A stretch of 64,000 nucleotides of DNA from an uncultured Chthonomonas sp. (GTDB lineage Bacteria > Armatimonadota > Chthonomonadetes > Chthonomonadales > CAJBBX01): contig CAJBBX010000106.1 in assembly GCA_903951425.1 (NCBI GenBank), forward strand, positions 1-64,000, read 5' to 3'. Both the position numbers and the translations under genes were made by a program. The notes under the pieces were generated by a model, which worked only from the letters and a program-made list of their open reading frames with translations, was not told where the DNA came from and did not search any database. Below, piece after piece: positions 20,253 through 29,343 of this stretch; position 1 is the stretch's first letter, and each line of letters opens with the position of its first letter.

Positions 20253-22265
20253 ATGGACAAGCGACCCGTAGCGTTGGAGGATCTCCTCCGGTTCAAGCTG
20301 GTGGGCGACGTGCAGGTCAGCCCCGACGGTTGCCGGCTCTGCTTCACGGTCCGGACCATCAACACCGAGAGGAACAAGGCCGAGTGCGCCCTCTGGATGG
20401 CCGATGTGGCCGACGGTATGTCGCGGCAGTTCACCGGCGCGGGCCATAGCGACAGCTCGCCGCGATGGTCGCCGGACGGGGCTTCCATCGCCTTAGTCTC
20501 CGACCGCGACGGCCCCGGCTCGCAGCTCTACGTCATCGCGGCCGACGGCGGCGAGGCGCGCAAACTCACGTCGCTACCCGAGGGCTCGGTAGGATCGCCG
20601 GCCTGGTCGCCCGACGGCACGCGGCTGGCCTTCACCTTCCGTCGGACGCCCGAGGAGCGCACCGACAAGGCCGCCGAGGAGCGCAAGAAGAAGGGCCTCA
20701 GCAACCCAGTACGTGTGCATGACCGCGTCTTCTACCGCCTCGACGGCGCGGGCTACCACGATGGCAGCCGTAGCCAGGTCTGGGTGGCCGACGCGGCTAC
20801 CGGCGCGGCCAGGGCCCTGACTCACGACGGCCACGCCTACGGCGCGCCGAGCTGGACCCCCGATGGCGCAACTCTGCTGGTCTCCGCCAACCGCCGCGAC
20901 GACGCAGACCTGACCGGCACGCTGGACGACCTCTGGGCCATCGCCGCCTCGGGCGGCGAGATCACGCGCATCCCGGCGCCTGACGGACCCAAGCGCTCGC
21001 CCATCGCCTCGCCCGACGGCCGCTGGATCGCCTATGTGGGCCACACCGATGTGGACGACACCTGGGGCGGCCGCAACGACCGCATCCTCATCGTGCCCGC
21101 CGAGGGGGCCGACCAGGCGCGTGACCTGACCGGGGCGACGGACCACCACGTCGGTTATGTCACCCTTTCCGATATGCAGGATGCCGGCGGCGGCGCACCC
21201 TTCGCCTGGATGCCCGGCTCGGCTATGCTCCTCTTCCCGGTCAGCTACCAGGGCTACACGCAGCTGGCCCGCCTGCCCCTCCGGGGCGGCGAGATCGAGT
21301 ACCTGGGGCCGCCGGATCGCTCGCTGGGCTCCTTCACCCGCTCCGCCGACGGCAGCGTGATCGGCCTGCAGCTGGGTAGCGCCCTGGAGCCCCACGAGGC
21401 CTGGGTCTGCGACGACGTCGGCCTCCGCCGCGTCAGCGATGTGAATGGCGCCCTCATGGCCGAGATCGCGTTCGCCATACCCGAGCAGGTCCACGCGCCG
21501 ACGCCTGACGGCGGCACGGTCCGCGGATGGGCGCTGCGTCCGAGGGTCACATCGGCATCCGAGCCCCGCCCCTGCGTCCTCTACATCCACGGCGGCCCCG
21601 CGGGCCAGTACGGCGGCGCAAGCACGCCCTTCCACGAACTGCAGTGGCTGGCTGCGCAGGGCTATGTGGTGGTCTTCGGCAATCCGCGCGGCAGCAAGGG
21701 GTACGGCGAAGCGCACACCATGGCCATCCAGGGCGAGTGGGGTGGCAAGGACTGGGTGGATATCCAGGGGCTGGCCGACTATGCAGCGTCCCTGCCCGAG
21801 GTCGACGCGGCCCGCATGGCCATCATGGGCGGCTCCTACGGCGGCTACATGACGGCCTGGGCCGTGGGCCACACCACGCGATTCGCCTGCGCCATCGCCG
21901 ACCGGCTGGTGGCCAACCTCCACAGCATGTCGGGCACCTGTGACTTCCCGTGGGAGCCCGATAAGGAGTTCTCCGGCACGGCTTGGAACCCCGCCGAGCT
22001 TTGGCGCCTCTCGCCGCTGGCCTACGCCGACAGGATCGAGACGCCCCTGCTGCTCATCCACTCCGACGGCGACCTGCGCTGCCCCATCGAGCAGGCCGAG
22101 CAGCTCTTCGCCGCCCTCCGCTGGCGCCGGAAGACGGTGCAGATGGTGCGCTACCCCGCCGAGACCAGCCACGGGATGTCGCGCAACGGCCCGCCCGACC
22201 TCCGCCTCGACCGGCTGCGCCGCAACCTGGCCTGGCTGGACCGGTTCCTCAAGCCGCAGGAGTGA
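20253..22265 (+). CDS. S9 family peptidase (acylaminoacyl-peptidase type)
   Basis: 670 residues, no signal peptide. Residues 1-400 form a PD40/WD40-like propeller (SPRWSPDGASIALVS, SPAWSPDGTRLAF, APSWTPDGATLLV). Residues 430-670 form an alpha/beta hydrolase with the complete triad: Ser528 in GGSYGGYMTAW, Asp607 in HSDGDLRCP and His640 in TSHGMSRNG. HGGPAG at 446-451 is the oxyanion strand. Such enzymes cleave short peptides entering through the propeller. It follows the rhamnosidase by 5 nt. GATAGAGGA at the upstream stop serves as ribosome site. Cytoplasmic location is inferred from the missing signal. Confidence 0.93.
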   Translation: MDKRPVALEDLLRFKLVGDVQVSPDGCRLCFTVRTINTERNKAECALWMADVADGMSRQFTGAGHSDSSPRWSPDGASIALVSDRDGPGSQLYVIAADGGEARKLTSLPEGSVGSPAWSPDGTRLAFTFRRTPEERTDKAAEERKKKGLSNPVRVHDRVFYRLDGAGYHDGSRSQVWVADAATGAARALTHDGHAYGAPSWTPDGATLLVSANRRDDADLTGTLDDLWAIAASGGEITRIPAPDGPKRSPIASPDGRWIAYVGHTDVDDTWGGRNDRILIVPAEGADQARDLTGATDHHVGYVTLSDMQDAGGGAPFAWMPGSAMLLFPVSYQGYTQLARLPLRGGEIEYLGPPDRSLGSFTRSADGSVIGLQLGSALEPHEAWVCDDVGLRRVSDVNGALMAEIAFAIPEQVHAPTPDGGTVRGWALRPRVTSASEPRPCVLYIHGGPAGQYGGASTPFHELQWLAAQGYVVVFGNPRGSKGYGEAHTMAIQGEWGGKDWVDIQGLADYAASLPEVDAARMAIMGGSYGGYMTAWAVGHTTRFACAIADRLVANLHSMSGTCDFPWEPDKEFSGTAWNPAELWRLSPLAYADRIETPLLLIHSDGDLRCPIEQAEQLFAALRWRRKTVQMVRYPAETSHGMSRNGPPDLRLDRLRRNLAWLDRFLKPQE

Positions 22266-22580
22266 CGCACGGACGCAGCAACGATGCTAGCCGCCGGTAC
22301 AGACCGGAGACATGGGTTACACATGAACCAGTGGCATAGATGACACTCGGCGCCGTCCCAGCATGGTGCAGAAGGCGCGCACGCCATATCGTGGAGACGA
22401 CTGGAACGCCTTCAGGCGCCGGCAGTGCTTGCGGGCGCCATGACGCTGCCGTCGTGGCGCGCGTCGGGTCGATCGAGGACACCGACCGACTCGAGGCCCT
22501 GGCCGACCGGATCCTAGACGCTCGCACACTTAATGATCTGGGGCTGCCGGGGATGTGACCCGCACTGCGCGGCGCGAGCT
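22266..22580. other. Intergenic stretch with a possible gene remnant
   Basis: No intact gene is visible between the S9 peptidase and the promoter at 22585. On the + strand, 22455-22558 encodes VGSIEDTDRLEALADRILDA and then RTLNDLGLPGM. This resembles the C-terminal helical tail often seen on Rpn/PD-(D/E)XK-type and DUF4351-like proteins, with no recognisable body upstream. It may be the relic of such a gene. Confidence 0.3.
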
Positions 22581-22584
22581 CAGT

Positions 22585-22614
22585 TTGACGCGCCGCCTCC
22601 GATGGGGCTATACT
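22585..22614 (+). promoter_or_regulatory. Sigma-70-type promoter of the small basic protein
   Basis: TTGACG (22585-22590), an 18-bp spacer, then TATACT (22609-22614). This is the best consensus promoter in the window. The predicted start near 22621 gives a leader of about 92 nt. Confidence 0.75.
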
Positions 22615-22712
22615 TTCCATCCGTCGCAGGCGGAACCGTCGTGCGAGCCCTTGGTGGCGTGCAGCCGCCGGAACCGGGCCTAAGGGCAGGCCCAACAATC
22701 AGGAGCCATCGA

Positions 22713-22868
22713 ATGCGCGTTCGCAACAAGGAAATCCGCAACGCCCGCAAGCGGCTGGAAGAGCGAATCAAGTCCCGTATTCGCGACGCCAAGGCCGCCG
22801 CGGCCGGCGCGACCAAGGGCAAGGGCCGCCGCAAGGCCACCACCGCCGCCGCCGCCGCCGCCGAGTAA
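22713..22868 (+). CDS. Small basic Arg/Lys/Ala-rich protein
   Basis: 51 residues. The N-terminal half is a highly charged helix (RNKEIRNARKRLEERIKSRI), the C-terminal half an Ala/Lys/Arg tail (GATKGKGRRKATTAAAAAAE). AGGAG lies 9 nt before the ATG, a near-consensus promoter is upstream and a strong hairpin downstream, so it is a real and probably well-expressed gene. The composition recalls histone-H1-like or other nucleic-acid-binding proteins, but no family is recognised. A DNA- or RNA-binding role is inference only. Confidence 0.7.
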   Translation: MRVRNKEIRNARKRLEERIKSRIRDAKAAAAGATKGKGRRKATTAAAAAAE

Positions 22869-22889
22869 GCTTCCCGCGGAGTAGTTGAT

Positions 22890-22924
22890 GAGCGGCGCCT
22901 CGCCATCCGGGTGAGGCGCCGCTC
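22890..22924 (+). terminator. Hairpin terminator after the small basic protein gene
   Basis: A perfect 12-bp stem (22890-22901 with 22913-22924) is followed by TGTTCGTG. It lies between convergent genes. Confidence 0.65.
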
Positions 22925-22953
22925 TGTTCGTGTGCGCCCACCAGACGCGGCGG

Positions 22954-24762
22954 CTACCTGGGCCGCGTCGCCCGGATGGACATCGTCTTCCGCCCGGTGA
23001 TCTCCAAATCACCGGCCGTCGTCACGAAACGCAGCTCATGCAGGCCGGGCGATAGGGCCTTCGGGTCGAGCAGGAAGCGGCCGGTTAGGTTGGCCGGGCC
23101 GCGGGCCACGCCGTCGATATAGAGGCGGTGGCTGAACGGTCCCATGCCTGACGCCTTCACCGAGACGCTACGACGCATGGCCAGCGTCTGGCCCTCCTTC
23201 ACCCCGGTCACAGTTACCCTCGGCGCGATGCCCCAGGGCCTGCAGAGCGGATCGGCCACGAGCAACTGCTGGTATGGCCCGCCGATCGACTGGTAGAACG
23301 CCTCAGCCAGTGTGCAGCCCTGGGCGTAGTAGACGTGCAGGAACGGGTTGGGGAACTTGGCCTGCAGGTTGTAGGGCTCGGTCACGGTGCCGCACGATCC
23401 GGCGGCGCCGTTGCGGATGAACTCGCTCAGGAGCGTCTGCCCGCCGCCGCCGGCCATAATGCCCCCGCAACTCGTCAGGTGGTCCAGGAAGGCGCCGGGG
23501 AGGATGACGCTGCCGGAGGCCTTCCAGTCGAAGGTCGCGATGCCGATGACCGCGCCCGCCACGTCGGCCTTGCCCTCGGGAAGGACGCCCTTGATGACCT
23601 CGGCGTTAACGCCAAGCTTCTTCAGCGCCGAGGCGGCCGAGGCGAAGGCCCATTGCCTCGGCCCCGTCCGCGCCCAGTCGGTCGACTCCATGAAGTAGAC
23701 GGTGCCCGCCGGGCGCGTGCCGTCGGCCGCCGCCGACCGGCGCAGGGAGGCCAGCGCCTCGTCCAGCGTGTTGGCAGGGCCGCCCGTGCAGGCCAGCATG
23801 GCGCTGAGGTAGTAGCCGCGGCCCTCCGGCGCCTCGCTGACGACGCCGCCTGCCGCGAAGCGGTCGACATGGTTGAACGCCAGCGGCTCGCGGATCGCCA
23901 CGGGCTCCGTGCGCATGGCCGTCATCAGCTGCTTGAAGTCATCGCGCTGCTTCAGGGCCGTCAGGTCGCTGTCCGCCTCGGTGAGCGTGGCGTTGCGCCA
24001 GCCGGAAGTGTGGGCGGCGTGGAGCGCGGCCATGGCCTCGTCCTGCTTGCCCTGCACAGAGAGGACGCAGGCGAGGTCGTAGAGCGTCTCCGGGTGGCCG
24101 GGATGCCCCTGGCGCAGGGACTTCAGCACGGTCTCCGCCTCTCGCAGCATCGCCAGCGCCTCGGACGACGGCGCCTTGCTGCGGTCACCCAGGGCCGCCT
24201 GCACGCGGGTGAGCAGTTCGGAGGTCTCCCGCTGCCGCTCCTTGTCGCCGGCGCTCCAGGCCGCGTCCGTCTCGCCACGGCCCGGCCTGCGGAAGTAGCG
24301 GTTGGACTGGAGCGAGAGATAGTCAATGTCCGCCGCCAGCACAGGCTGGTACAGGTATGTCAGCCCGGTGATGGAGGCGGGCTGCGTGATGTAACGTGGG
24401 AAGGGCTTGCCTGCCATGTCGGCCGAGGTATCGATCGCGTAGGGGAACCCCGCGGAGTAGGCGATGACCTCGATCTGCGAGGCCAGCTTCCGCTCCTCGA
24501 TCTGCTTCAGGATCGGCCGCAGTATCTGGTCGCGGAAGAGCGCCACCGGCACGGCGCCGCCCGTGGGCAGCTCGCGCAACTCGATGACGTTGCAGGCGGG
24601 GACGCCCCGCAGCCGCACGTACTCCCGGGCGACGGCCACGGAGTCCGGCGACGCGGTGTTGACGATCACCGCCACGTTCTCCGGACCCAGGGCCGGCGAG
24701 GCCGACGGCTGGCCCAGCAGCATGGCAACGAGGCCGGCGAACCCGGCGAGGAGACCCTTCAT
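22954..24762 (-). CDS. TIGR03790-family exported protein with TPR insert
   Basis: 602 residues. After a signal peptide (GFAGLVAMLLGQPSASPA) comes the family start ENVAVIVNTASPDSVAVARE and YVRLRGVPACNVIEL, then IEVIAYSAGFPYAID. A helical insert around residues 165-270 contains a TPR-like unit (LYDLACVLSVQGKQDEAMAA). The family core resumes with FYQSIGGPYQQLLVADPLC..W near residue 505, and an Ig-like end follows (LSPGLHELRFV). Members of this group are uncharacterised. GGAG lies 8 nt before the ATG. The gene is likely monocistronic, the next upstream gene lying on the same strand 42 nt away (Pit). No catalytic motif was recognised. Confidence 0.7.
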   Translation of the reverse strand: MKGLLAGFAGLVAMLLGQPSASPALGPENVAVIVNTASPDSVAVAREYVRLRGVPACNVIELRELPTGGAVPVALFRDQILRPILKQIEERKLASQIEVIAYSAGFPYAIDTSADMAGKPFPRYITQPASITGLTYLYQPVLAADIDYLSLQSNRYFRRPGRGETDAAWSAGDKERQRETSELLTRVQAALGDRSKAPSSEALAMLREAETVLKSLRQGHPGHPETLYDLACVLSVQGKQDEAMAALHAAHTSGWRNATLTEADSDLTALKQRDDFKQLMTAMRTEPVAIREPLAFNHVDRFAAGGVVSEAPEGRGYYLSAMLACTGGPANTLDEALASLRRSAAADGTRPAGTVYFMESTDWARTGPRQWAFASAASALKKLGVNAEVIKGVLPEGKADVAGAVIGIATFDWKASGSVILPGAFLDHLTSCGGIMAGGGGQTLLSEFIRNGAAGSCGTVTEPYNLQAKFPNPFLHVYYAQGCTLAEAFYQSIGGPYQQLLVADPLCRPWGIAPRVTVTGVKEGQTLAMRRSVSVKASGMGPFSHRLYIDGVARGPANLTGRFLLDPKALSPGLHELRFVTTAGDLEITGRKTMSIRATRPR

Positions 24763-24804
24763 GCGGACGCTCCGATCAGGCGCGGCGTATGAAGGGCGCC
24801 GCGC

Positions 24805-25809
24805 CTAGGGGAAGAAGTACTGCAGGCCCTTTACGCAACCGTAGGCGATGCCGGCCGAGGCAGGCAGCGTGAGCAGCCAGGCGCCGACCACATTGCCCAC
24901 CACCTTCCACCGCACCGCGCTGAGCCGCCGCGACATGCCGACGCCCATGATGGTCGAGGAGATGGTATGCGTCGTGGAGATGGGCGCTCCCAGGTGCGAG
25001 GCCGTCAGGATGATCGTCGCGGCGCTCAACTCAGCCACGCAACCGTGGATCGGCTGGAGCTCCATGACCTTGCGGCCTACGGTCTTGATGATCTTCCAGC
25101 CGCCGGCGCCGCTGCCCAGGCCCATGGCCGTGGCGCAAGAGATCATCACCCAGAGGGGAATGTGGAACTCGCTACCGTGGGCTCCCTTCGCCGCAAGGCT
25201 ACTGCTGAAGAGAGCCATAGCGATGACGCCCATGGACTTCTGCCCGTCGTTGCTGCCGTGGCTGAAGGCCATCAGGCCTGCGGAGGCCACCTGGATCAGG
25301 CGGAACCGCCGGTTCACCTTCGTCGGGGAGACCCTGCCGAAGAGCCAGAGGAACGCGATCATCAGGATGGTGGCGCCAATGATGCCCACGATGGGTGAGA
25401 GGATCAGCCCGGTGAAGACCTTCTGCGTGCCCGCCCACTGCAGGTGCTGGATGCCGCAACTACCGGCTACCGCACCGATGATGCCGCCCACTATGGCGTG
25501 GGTCGAACTGGTGGGCAGACCCCAGTGCCATGTGATGAGGTCCCAAACAATGGCGCCCAGGAGTGCGGCCACAACCACATGATGCGTGATGTTGGCGGGG
25601 TCCACCAGGCCCTTGCCCATGGTGGTGGCTACCTTGAGGCCACAGAGGGCCCCGAGGAAGTTCAGCAAGGCGCAGAGCAGAACGGCATTGCGAATGCTGA
25701 GCGCGCGGGTGAGAACCGAGGTGGCGATGGCGTTGGCTGCATCATGGAAGCCGTTGACATACTCGAACGCGAGCGCCAGGACGACGACGACCCAGACCCA
25801 GGTATCCAT
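24805..25809 (-). CDS. pit: Inorganic phosphate transporter, PiT family
   Basis: 334 residues and about ten membrane segments. The two inverted PiT signatures are present: EYVNGFHDAANAIATSV near the start and SHGSNDGQKSMGVIAMAL in the second half, plus GLPTSSTHAIVGG and GAPISTTHTISS. PiT proteins import phosphate (as a metal-phosphate complex) with protons or sodium across the cytoplasmic membrane. The DUF47 gene lies 50 nt upstream on the same strand, the usual pairing. It adds to the phosphate theme of the window. None of the 11-bp repeat boxes seen at 34-44 kb was found upstream of this pair. Confidence 0.94.
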   Translation of the reverse strand: MDTWVWVVVVLALAFEYVNGFHDAANAIATSVLTRALSIRNAVLLCALLNFLGALCGLKVATTMGKGLVDPANITHHVVVAALLGAIVWDLITWHWGLPTSSTHAIVGGIIGAVAGSCGIQHLQWAGTQKVFTGLILSPIVGIIGATILMIAFLWLFGRVSPTKVNRRFRLIQVASAGLMAFSHGSNDGQKSMGVIAMALFSSSLAAKGAHGSEFHIPLWVMISCATAMGLGSGAGGWKIIKTVGRKVMELQPIHGCVAELSAATIILTASHLGAPISTTHTISSTIMGVGMSRRLSAVRWKVVGNVVGAWLLTLPASAGIAYGCVKGLQYFFP

Positions 25810-25859
25810 AGGCGGCTAGCCGTGGCCCCCTCTAGCATGCGTGGCGCTGTCCGCCATGT

Positions 25860-26519
25860 TCAGGAGTTCTTCACGAGAGCGGCTTCGATGGTGTTGACGG
25901 TATCCTCGCAGTGGTCGATGGCCTCTTCGACGTAGTCGAGGATCTCCTTCCACTTCAGGATCGTGATTGCGTCCTTCTCGTTGGCGAAGAGATCGGCCAG
26001 CCCTTGCTTCAGCACGCTATCGGCGCGGTTCTCAAGGGCGTTCACCTCGGCGACGAAGGTCGTCTCCGCGGATCGAAGCTTGGCCAGGCTGCCGGCGGCG
26101 GCATGCATGGCCGACGTAGCCGCCACCAGGATATCCGACATCTCAACGACGGCCGGCGGCACCGTGGTGACCTTGTAGAGCGCAGTGCGATCGACGGCGG
26201 CCCGGGTGAAGTCCACCACGCTGTCCAACTCGTCGGCCAAGTCAAGAATATCCTGGCGATCGAACATTATGGGTGTGACGAAGGTGTTGTTGAGGCGATT
26301 GATGCACTCGTGCTTCAGGTCATCGACCTCGTGCTCGAGGTCCATGATGGGGCCTTGCAGCACTTCGGCCGATCGGCCGCCATGGAACAGCTCCTGCAAC
26401 AGCAGGGCACCCTGATAGGCGCGTTCAGCCATGTGCTCGAATAGGCCGAAGAACTCCTCTTCCTTGGGAAGAAAGAACTGCATGAGGCGCTGAATGCCAC
26501 CTGCCGCACCGCGTGCCAT
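25860..26519 (-). CDS. DUF47 family protein (PhoU-like partner of Pit)
   Basis: 219 residues, all helical, with the PhoU-like pattern of the DUF47 family: FFLPKEEEFFGLFEHMA at the start, HEVDDLKHECINRLNNTFVT, FDRQDILDLADELDSVVDF, and KWKEILDYVEEAIDHCEDT near the end. These proteins accompany PiT transporters and are thought to control their activity, possibly by binding metal ions through the acidic E/DxxxD motifs. The ATG at 26519 has AGGAG about 10 nt upstream; an ATG 14 codons further in (MQFFLPKEEEFF) is a plausible alternative. The longer frame to 26963 is not supported. Confidence 0.9.
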   Translation of the reverse strand: MARGAAGGIQRLMQFFLPKEEEFFGLFEHMAERAYQGALLLQELFHGGRSAEVLQGPIMDLEHEVDDLKHECINRLNNTFVTPIMFDRQDILDLADELDSVVDFTRAAVDRTALYKVTTVPPAVVEMSDILVAATSAMHAAAGSLAKLRSAETTFVAEVNALENRADSVLKQGLADLFANEKDAITILKWKEILDYVEEAIDHCEDTVNTIEAALVKNS

Positions 26520-26665
26520 TGGCTGCCGCTCCTGTACCTCAGATTCCGGCGTTCGCAAATCCGTCACCGCACGCCCGACGTCTAGGAGTCTACCCCGTGA
26601 GCGGCAATATGCCAAGACGGTAACGAAGCCGGTTTGCCTGTGAGCCTGCGCTCGGCCGGGTCTGG

Positions 26666-26671
26666 TAAACT
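26666..26671 (+). promoter_or_regulatory. Possible -10 box (TAAACT)
   Basis: TAAACT lies 35 nt before the lipoprotein start. No clear -35 box was found. Confidence 0.3.
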
Positions 26672-26706
26672 TCGCCGAGTCCCAAACCCACCTCAGGAGG
26701 TGCCGC

Positions 26707-27993
26707 ATGCGCCGTCCGTGGTCGTTCAACATAGCCCTTCTAGCCGTAGCCCTTGCGACCGGCTGTAGCCGGCCCGCCGAGTCTACTTCAAATGCACCAC
26801 AACCACCCGCCGCCAGCGAGTCGCAGGCCGCCTCCAAGCCCACGTCGGGCGGCTCAGACTGGCCGCAGTTCCTTGGGCCCGCCGCCACAGGCATGTCGGG
26901 CGAGAAGGGCATCAACAAGGCATGGGCTTCCCGGCCCCCGAAGGCGCTTTGGCGCGCGCCCATGGGTGATGATGGGTATGCCGGGCCTGCCGTGGCCGGC
27001 GGGCTCGTCTACATCCTGGATGTGCAGAACGGCCAGAGCTGCGTGAAGGCTCTGAACCTGGCAACGGGCAAGCAGAAGTGGGCCACCCCCGTGCCTGATT
27101 CCGGCGGATCCAACTACGGGTTCGGCAAGTCGACGCCGGCTGTCTCGGGCGGCAAGGTCTACGCCATCACCCGCAACGCCCTGGTCGTCTGCCTCGACGC
27201 CGCCGGCGGCTCGTTGGTCTGGAGCAAGGATCTGATGGCCGAGGCTGGAGCCCGCAAGCCGACCTGGGAGTTCGCCACCTCGCCGGTGATCGACGGCGAC
27301 CGCGTCCTGGCTGCAGTCGGCGCGGCCGGCGCCTGCCTGGTGGCCCTGGACAGGAACTCCGGAGAGGTTCTCTGGCGCGGCGGCAACGATGACGGGCCGG
27401 GTTACTCCACGCCAGCCGTGGCGACCCTGAACGGCCAGAAGCAGTACATCATCTTCTCGGCCAAGCAGGTGATGGGCATCGCGCCGGATACAGGCCGCGC
27501 CCTCTGGAGCCATCCATGGCAGACCTCCTACGATGTGAACGCCGCCACACCCCGAGTGCTCGACAACACCGTGATCGTCACCAGCGGCTACGGCACGGGC
27601 GGCGCACGGCTCAACGTCTCCGGCGGTTCGGCGAGCGTCCGGTGGCAGAACAAGGATCTGCAGTCGCGCTTTACCACGCCGATCCTGGCGGGCGGTTTCC
27701 TCTACTGCACCGGCGAGCGCGGCGAACTGGCCTGCATCGACGCTGCCAACGGCCGCGTGGTCTGGAGCCAGAGCGGCTTCGAGTGGGGCGGCCTGGTGGG
27801 TGTCGACGGCACGCTGATCGTGCTGAACGGCTCTAACTGCGACGTGGTGCAGGTGGCCATGAGCCCATCCGGCTACAAGGAACTGGGCCGCATCGCGCCG
27901 CTGGGCGGCCAGGCCTGGACGGCGCCCATCGTGGCGCAGGGACGGCTGCTGGTCCGCAACAAGAAGGAACTGGTCTGCCTGGACCTGAAGTAG
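26707..27993 (+). CDS. PQQ-like beta-propeller lipoprotein
   Basis: 428 residues. The N-terminus ends in a lipobox (VALATGC, acylated Cys about residue 20) followed by a Ser/Pro/Ala linker. The rest is an outer-membrane-assembly or quinoprotein-like propeller with repeated blades: GLVYILDVQNG, GKVYAITRNALVVCLDAAGG, CLVALDRNSGEVLWRGG, LACIDAANGRVVWSQSG. CAGGAGGTGC precedes the ATG. There is no sign of catalytic PQQ ligands, so a binding or scaffold role is likely. The next gene, an SGNH hydrolase, starts 29 nt after its stop. Confidence 0.85.
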   Translation: MRRPWSFNIALLAVALATGCSRPAESTSNAPQPPAASESQAASKPTSGGSDWPQFLGPAATGMSGEKGINKAWASRPPKALWRAPMGDDGYAGPAVAGGLVYILDVQNGQSCVKALNLATGKQKWATPVPDSGGSNYGFGKSTPAVSGGKVYAITRNALVVCLDAAGGSLVWSKDLMAEAGARKPTWEFATSPVIDGDRVLAAVGAAGACLVALDRNSGEVLWRGGNDDGPGYSTPAVATLNGQKQYIIFSAKQVMGIAPDTGRALWSHPWQTSYDVNAATPRVLDNTVIVTSGYGTGGARLNVSGGSASVRWQNKDLQSRFTTPILAGGFLYCTGERGELACIDAANGRVVWSQSGFEWGGLVGVDGTLIVLNGSNCDVVQVAMSPSGYKELGRIAPLGGQAWTAPIVAQGRLLVRNKKELVCLDLK

Positions 27994-28022
27994 GCCCGGA
28001 GCGACCCGACAGGAGAACCACG

Positions 28023-29339
28023 ATGCTGGTGCCCATGATCGCCGCCCTGCCGCCCTCGTCCGAGGCCTCGGCGCCCACCCTCACGCTGGCAGGAGCCTGG
28101 CAGGTGCGCCTGAGCCCCGGCAGCGTCAAGATCGGCAAGGCGGTGGTGCGCATCGCCAAGCCGGTGGCGCTGACGATCAGCCCGGCGTCGCGCCTCGTCG
28201 TCGCCGACGAGAAGTTCGATTCGCTACCGCCCTACGACGCCACGGCGGCTCCATGGACGCGGGGCGCACGGCTCAAGGCCGTCATCACCAGCGAAACCAC
28301 CGGGCCCGACCTCCTTAAGGCCGACACCCTCGTCTTCAAGAGCGGCCCCGGAAGCACGGGCGGACGGCTTCGCGTGGGGACCGAGATCGGCCTGGAGCCA
28401 CGCTGGGGAACCTTCGGCCGGATGGAGGCGCTGCCCGCGGGCACGCCGGTCTGGGTGGACTACGAGGTGGGCCTCCTCCGCATCGACTCCATCGTGGTCG
28501 ATGCCAAGGGTGCCGTCTCAGTGCTCAAGGGCCAGCCGCACAACGCAACGCCCAAGCCGCCCGTCGTGGGCGCGGGCGAAGCGGTCGTGGCCAACGTCTG
28601 GGTGCCCGGCGGCTGCGAGGCGCTCACCGCGGAGAACCTCTACCCGATCATTGAGGCCGGCTACCCGGAGCCAGTCCGCAAGGGCGCGCCGCCGGCCGCC
28701 AAGCTCCTGCCGCGCACCTGGGCCAAGCTCCGCGCAGGCGAACCGGTGAGCGTGCTGGCCTGGGGCGACAGCGTCACCGCCGGCGGCGAGGCAAGCAGCG
28801 TGGAGACGCGCTACCAGAACGTCTTCGTGCAGATGCTCGGCCGCAAGTACCCCAAGAGCCGGATCACCCTCACCACTGCCGGCTGGGGCGGCCGCAACAG
28901 CGACAGCTTCTTGCAGGCGCCCACCGACAGCGAGTTCAACTTCGAGAAGGCCGTCATCCAGCGCAGGCCGGACCTGATCGTCATGGAGTTCGTCAACGAC
29001 GGCTGGATGAACCCGCAGCAGGTCGAGGAGAAGTACACCTACCTGGAACAGCGCTTCAAGGAGATCGGCGCCGACTGGATCATCATCACGCCGCACTATG
29101 TGTGGCAGGACTGGATGGGCTCCAAGACGATCCGCATCGAGGAAGACCCCCGGCCCTACGTCGCCGGCGTCCGCGCCTTCTGCGCCAAGCACAAAGTGGC
29201 CATCGCCGACACGTCGCTCCGCTGGGGCCACCTGCTGAAGGAGGGCATCCCCTACATCACCCTCGAGGTCAACTCGCTGAACCATCCCGACGACCGCGGC
29301 CACGCCATGTTCGCCAAAGCGCTGATGGAGAGCTTCTAA
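28023..29339 (+). CDS. SGNH/GDSL-type hydrolase
   Basis: 438 residues. The N-terminal half is beta-rich (LTLAGAWQVRLSPGS; RLVVADEKFD). The C-terminal half carries the SGNH blocks: VLAWGDSVTAGGEA (nucleophile Ser), GWGGRNSD (block II Gly), VMEFVNDGW (block III Asn) and NHPDDRGHAMFA (block V Asp and His). Such enzymes deacylate esters, often on carbohydrates. No clear signal peptide is visible at the assigned ATG, although the first residues are hydrophobic (MLVPMIAALPPS). ACAGGAGAA lies 6 nt upstream. The nucleotidyltransferase gene begins 4 nt after its stop. Confidence 0.85.
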   Translation: MLVPMIAALPPSSEASAPTLTLAGAWQVRLSPGSVKIGKAVVRIAKPVALTISPASRLVVADEKFDSLPPYDATAAPWTRGARLKAVITSETTGPDLLKADTLVFKSGPGSTGGRLRVGTEIGLEPRWGTFGRMEALPAGTPVWVDYEVGLLRIDSIVVDAKGAVSVLKGQPHNATPKPPVVGAGEAVVANVWVPGGCEALTAENLYPIIEAGYPEPVRKGAPPAAKLLPRTWAKLRAGEPVSVLAWGDSVTAGGEASSVETRYQNVFVQMLGRKYPKSRITLTTAGWGGRNSDSFLQAPTDSEFNFEKAVIQRRPDLIVMEFVNDGWMNPQQVEEKYTYLEQRFKEIGADWIIITPHYVWQDWMGSKTIRIEEDPRPYVAGVRAFCAKHKVAIADTSLRWGHLLKEGIPYITLEVNSLNHPDDRGHAMFAKALMESF

Positions 29340-29343
29340 ACCC

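Noticed and set aside
20574-22172. Long open frame of 532 codons on the - strand
   Set aside because: Antisense to the S9 peptidase gene, which has a complete catalytic triad.
26520-26706. Phosphate-type repeat box before the Pit/DUF47 genes
   Set aside because: GTTACC and CATATT occur on the - strand but not with the 11-bp and 10-bp spacing of the clear sites, so I do not include it in the group.
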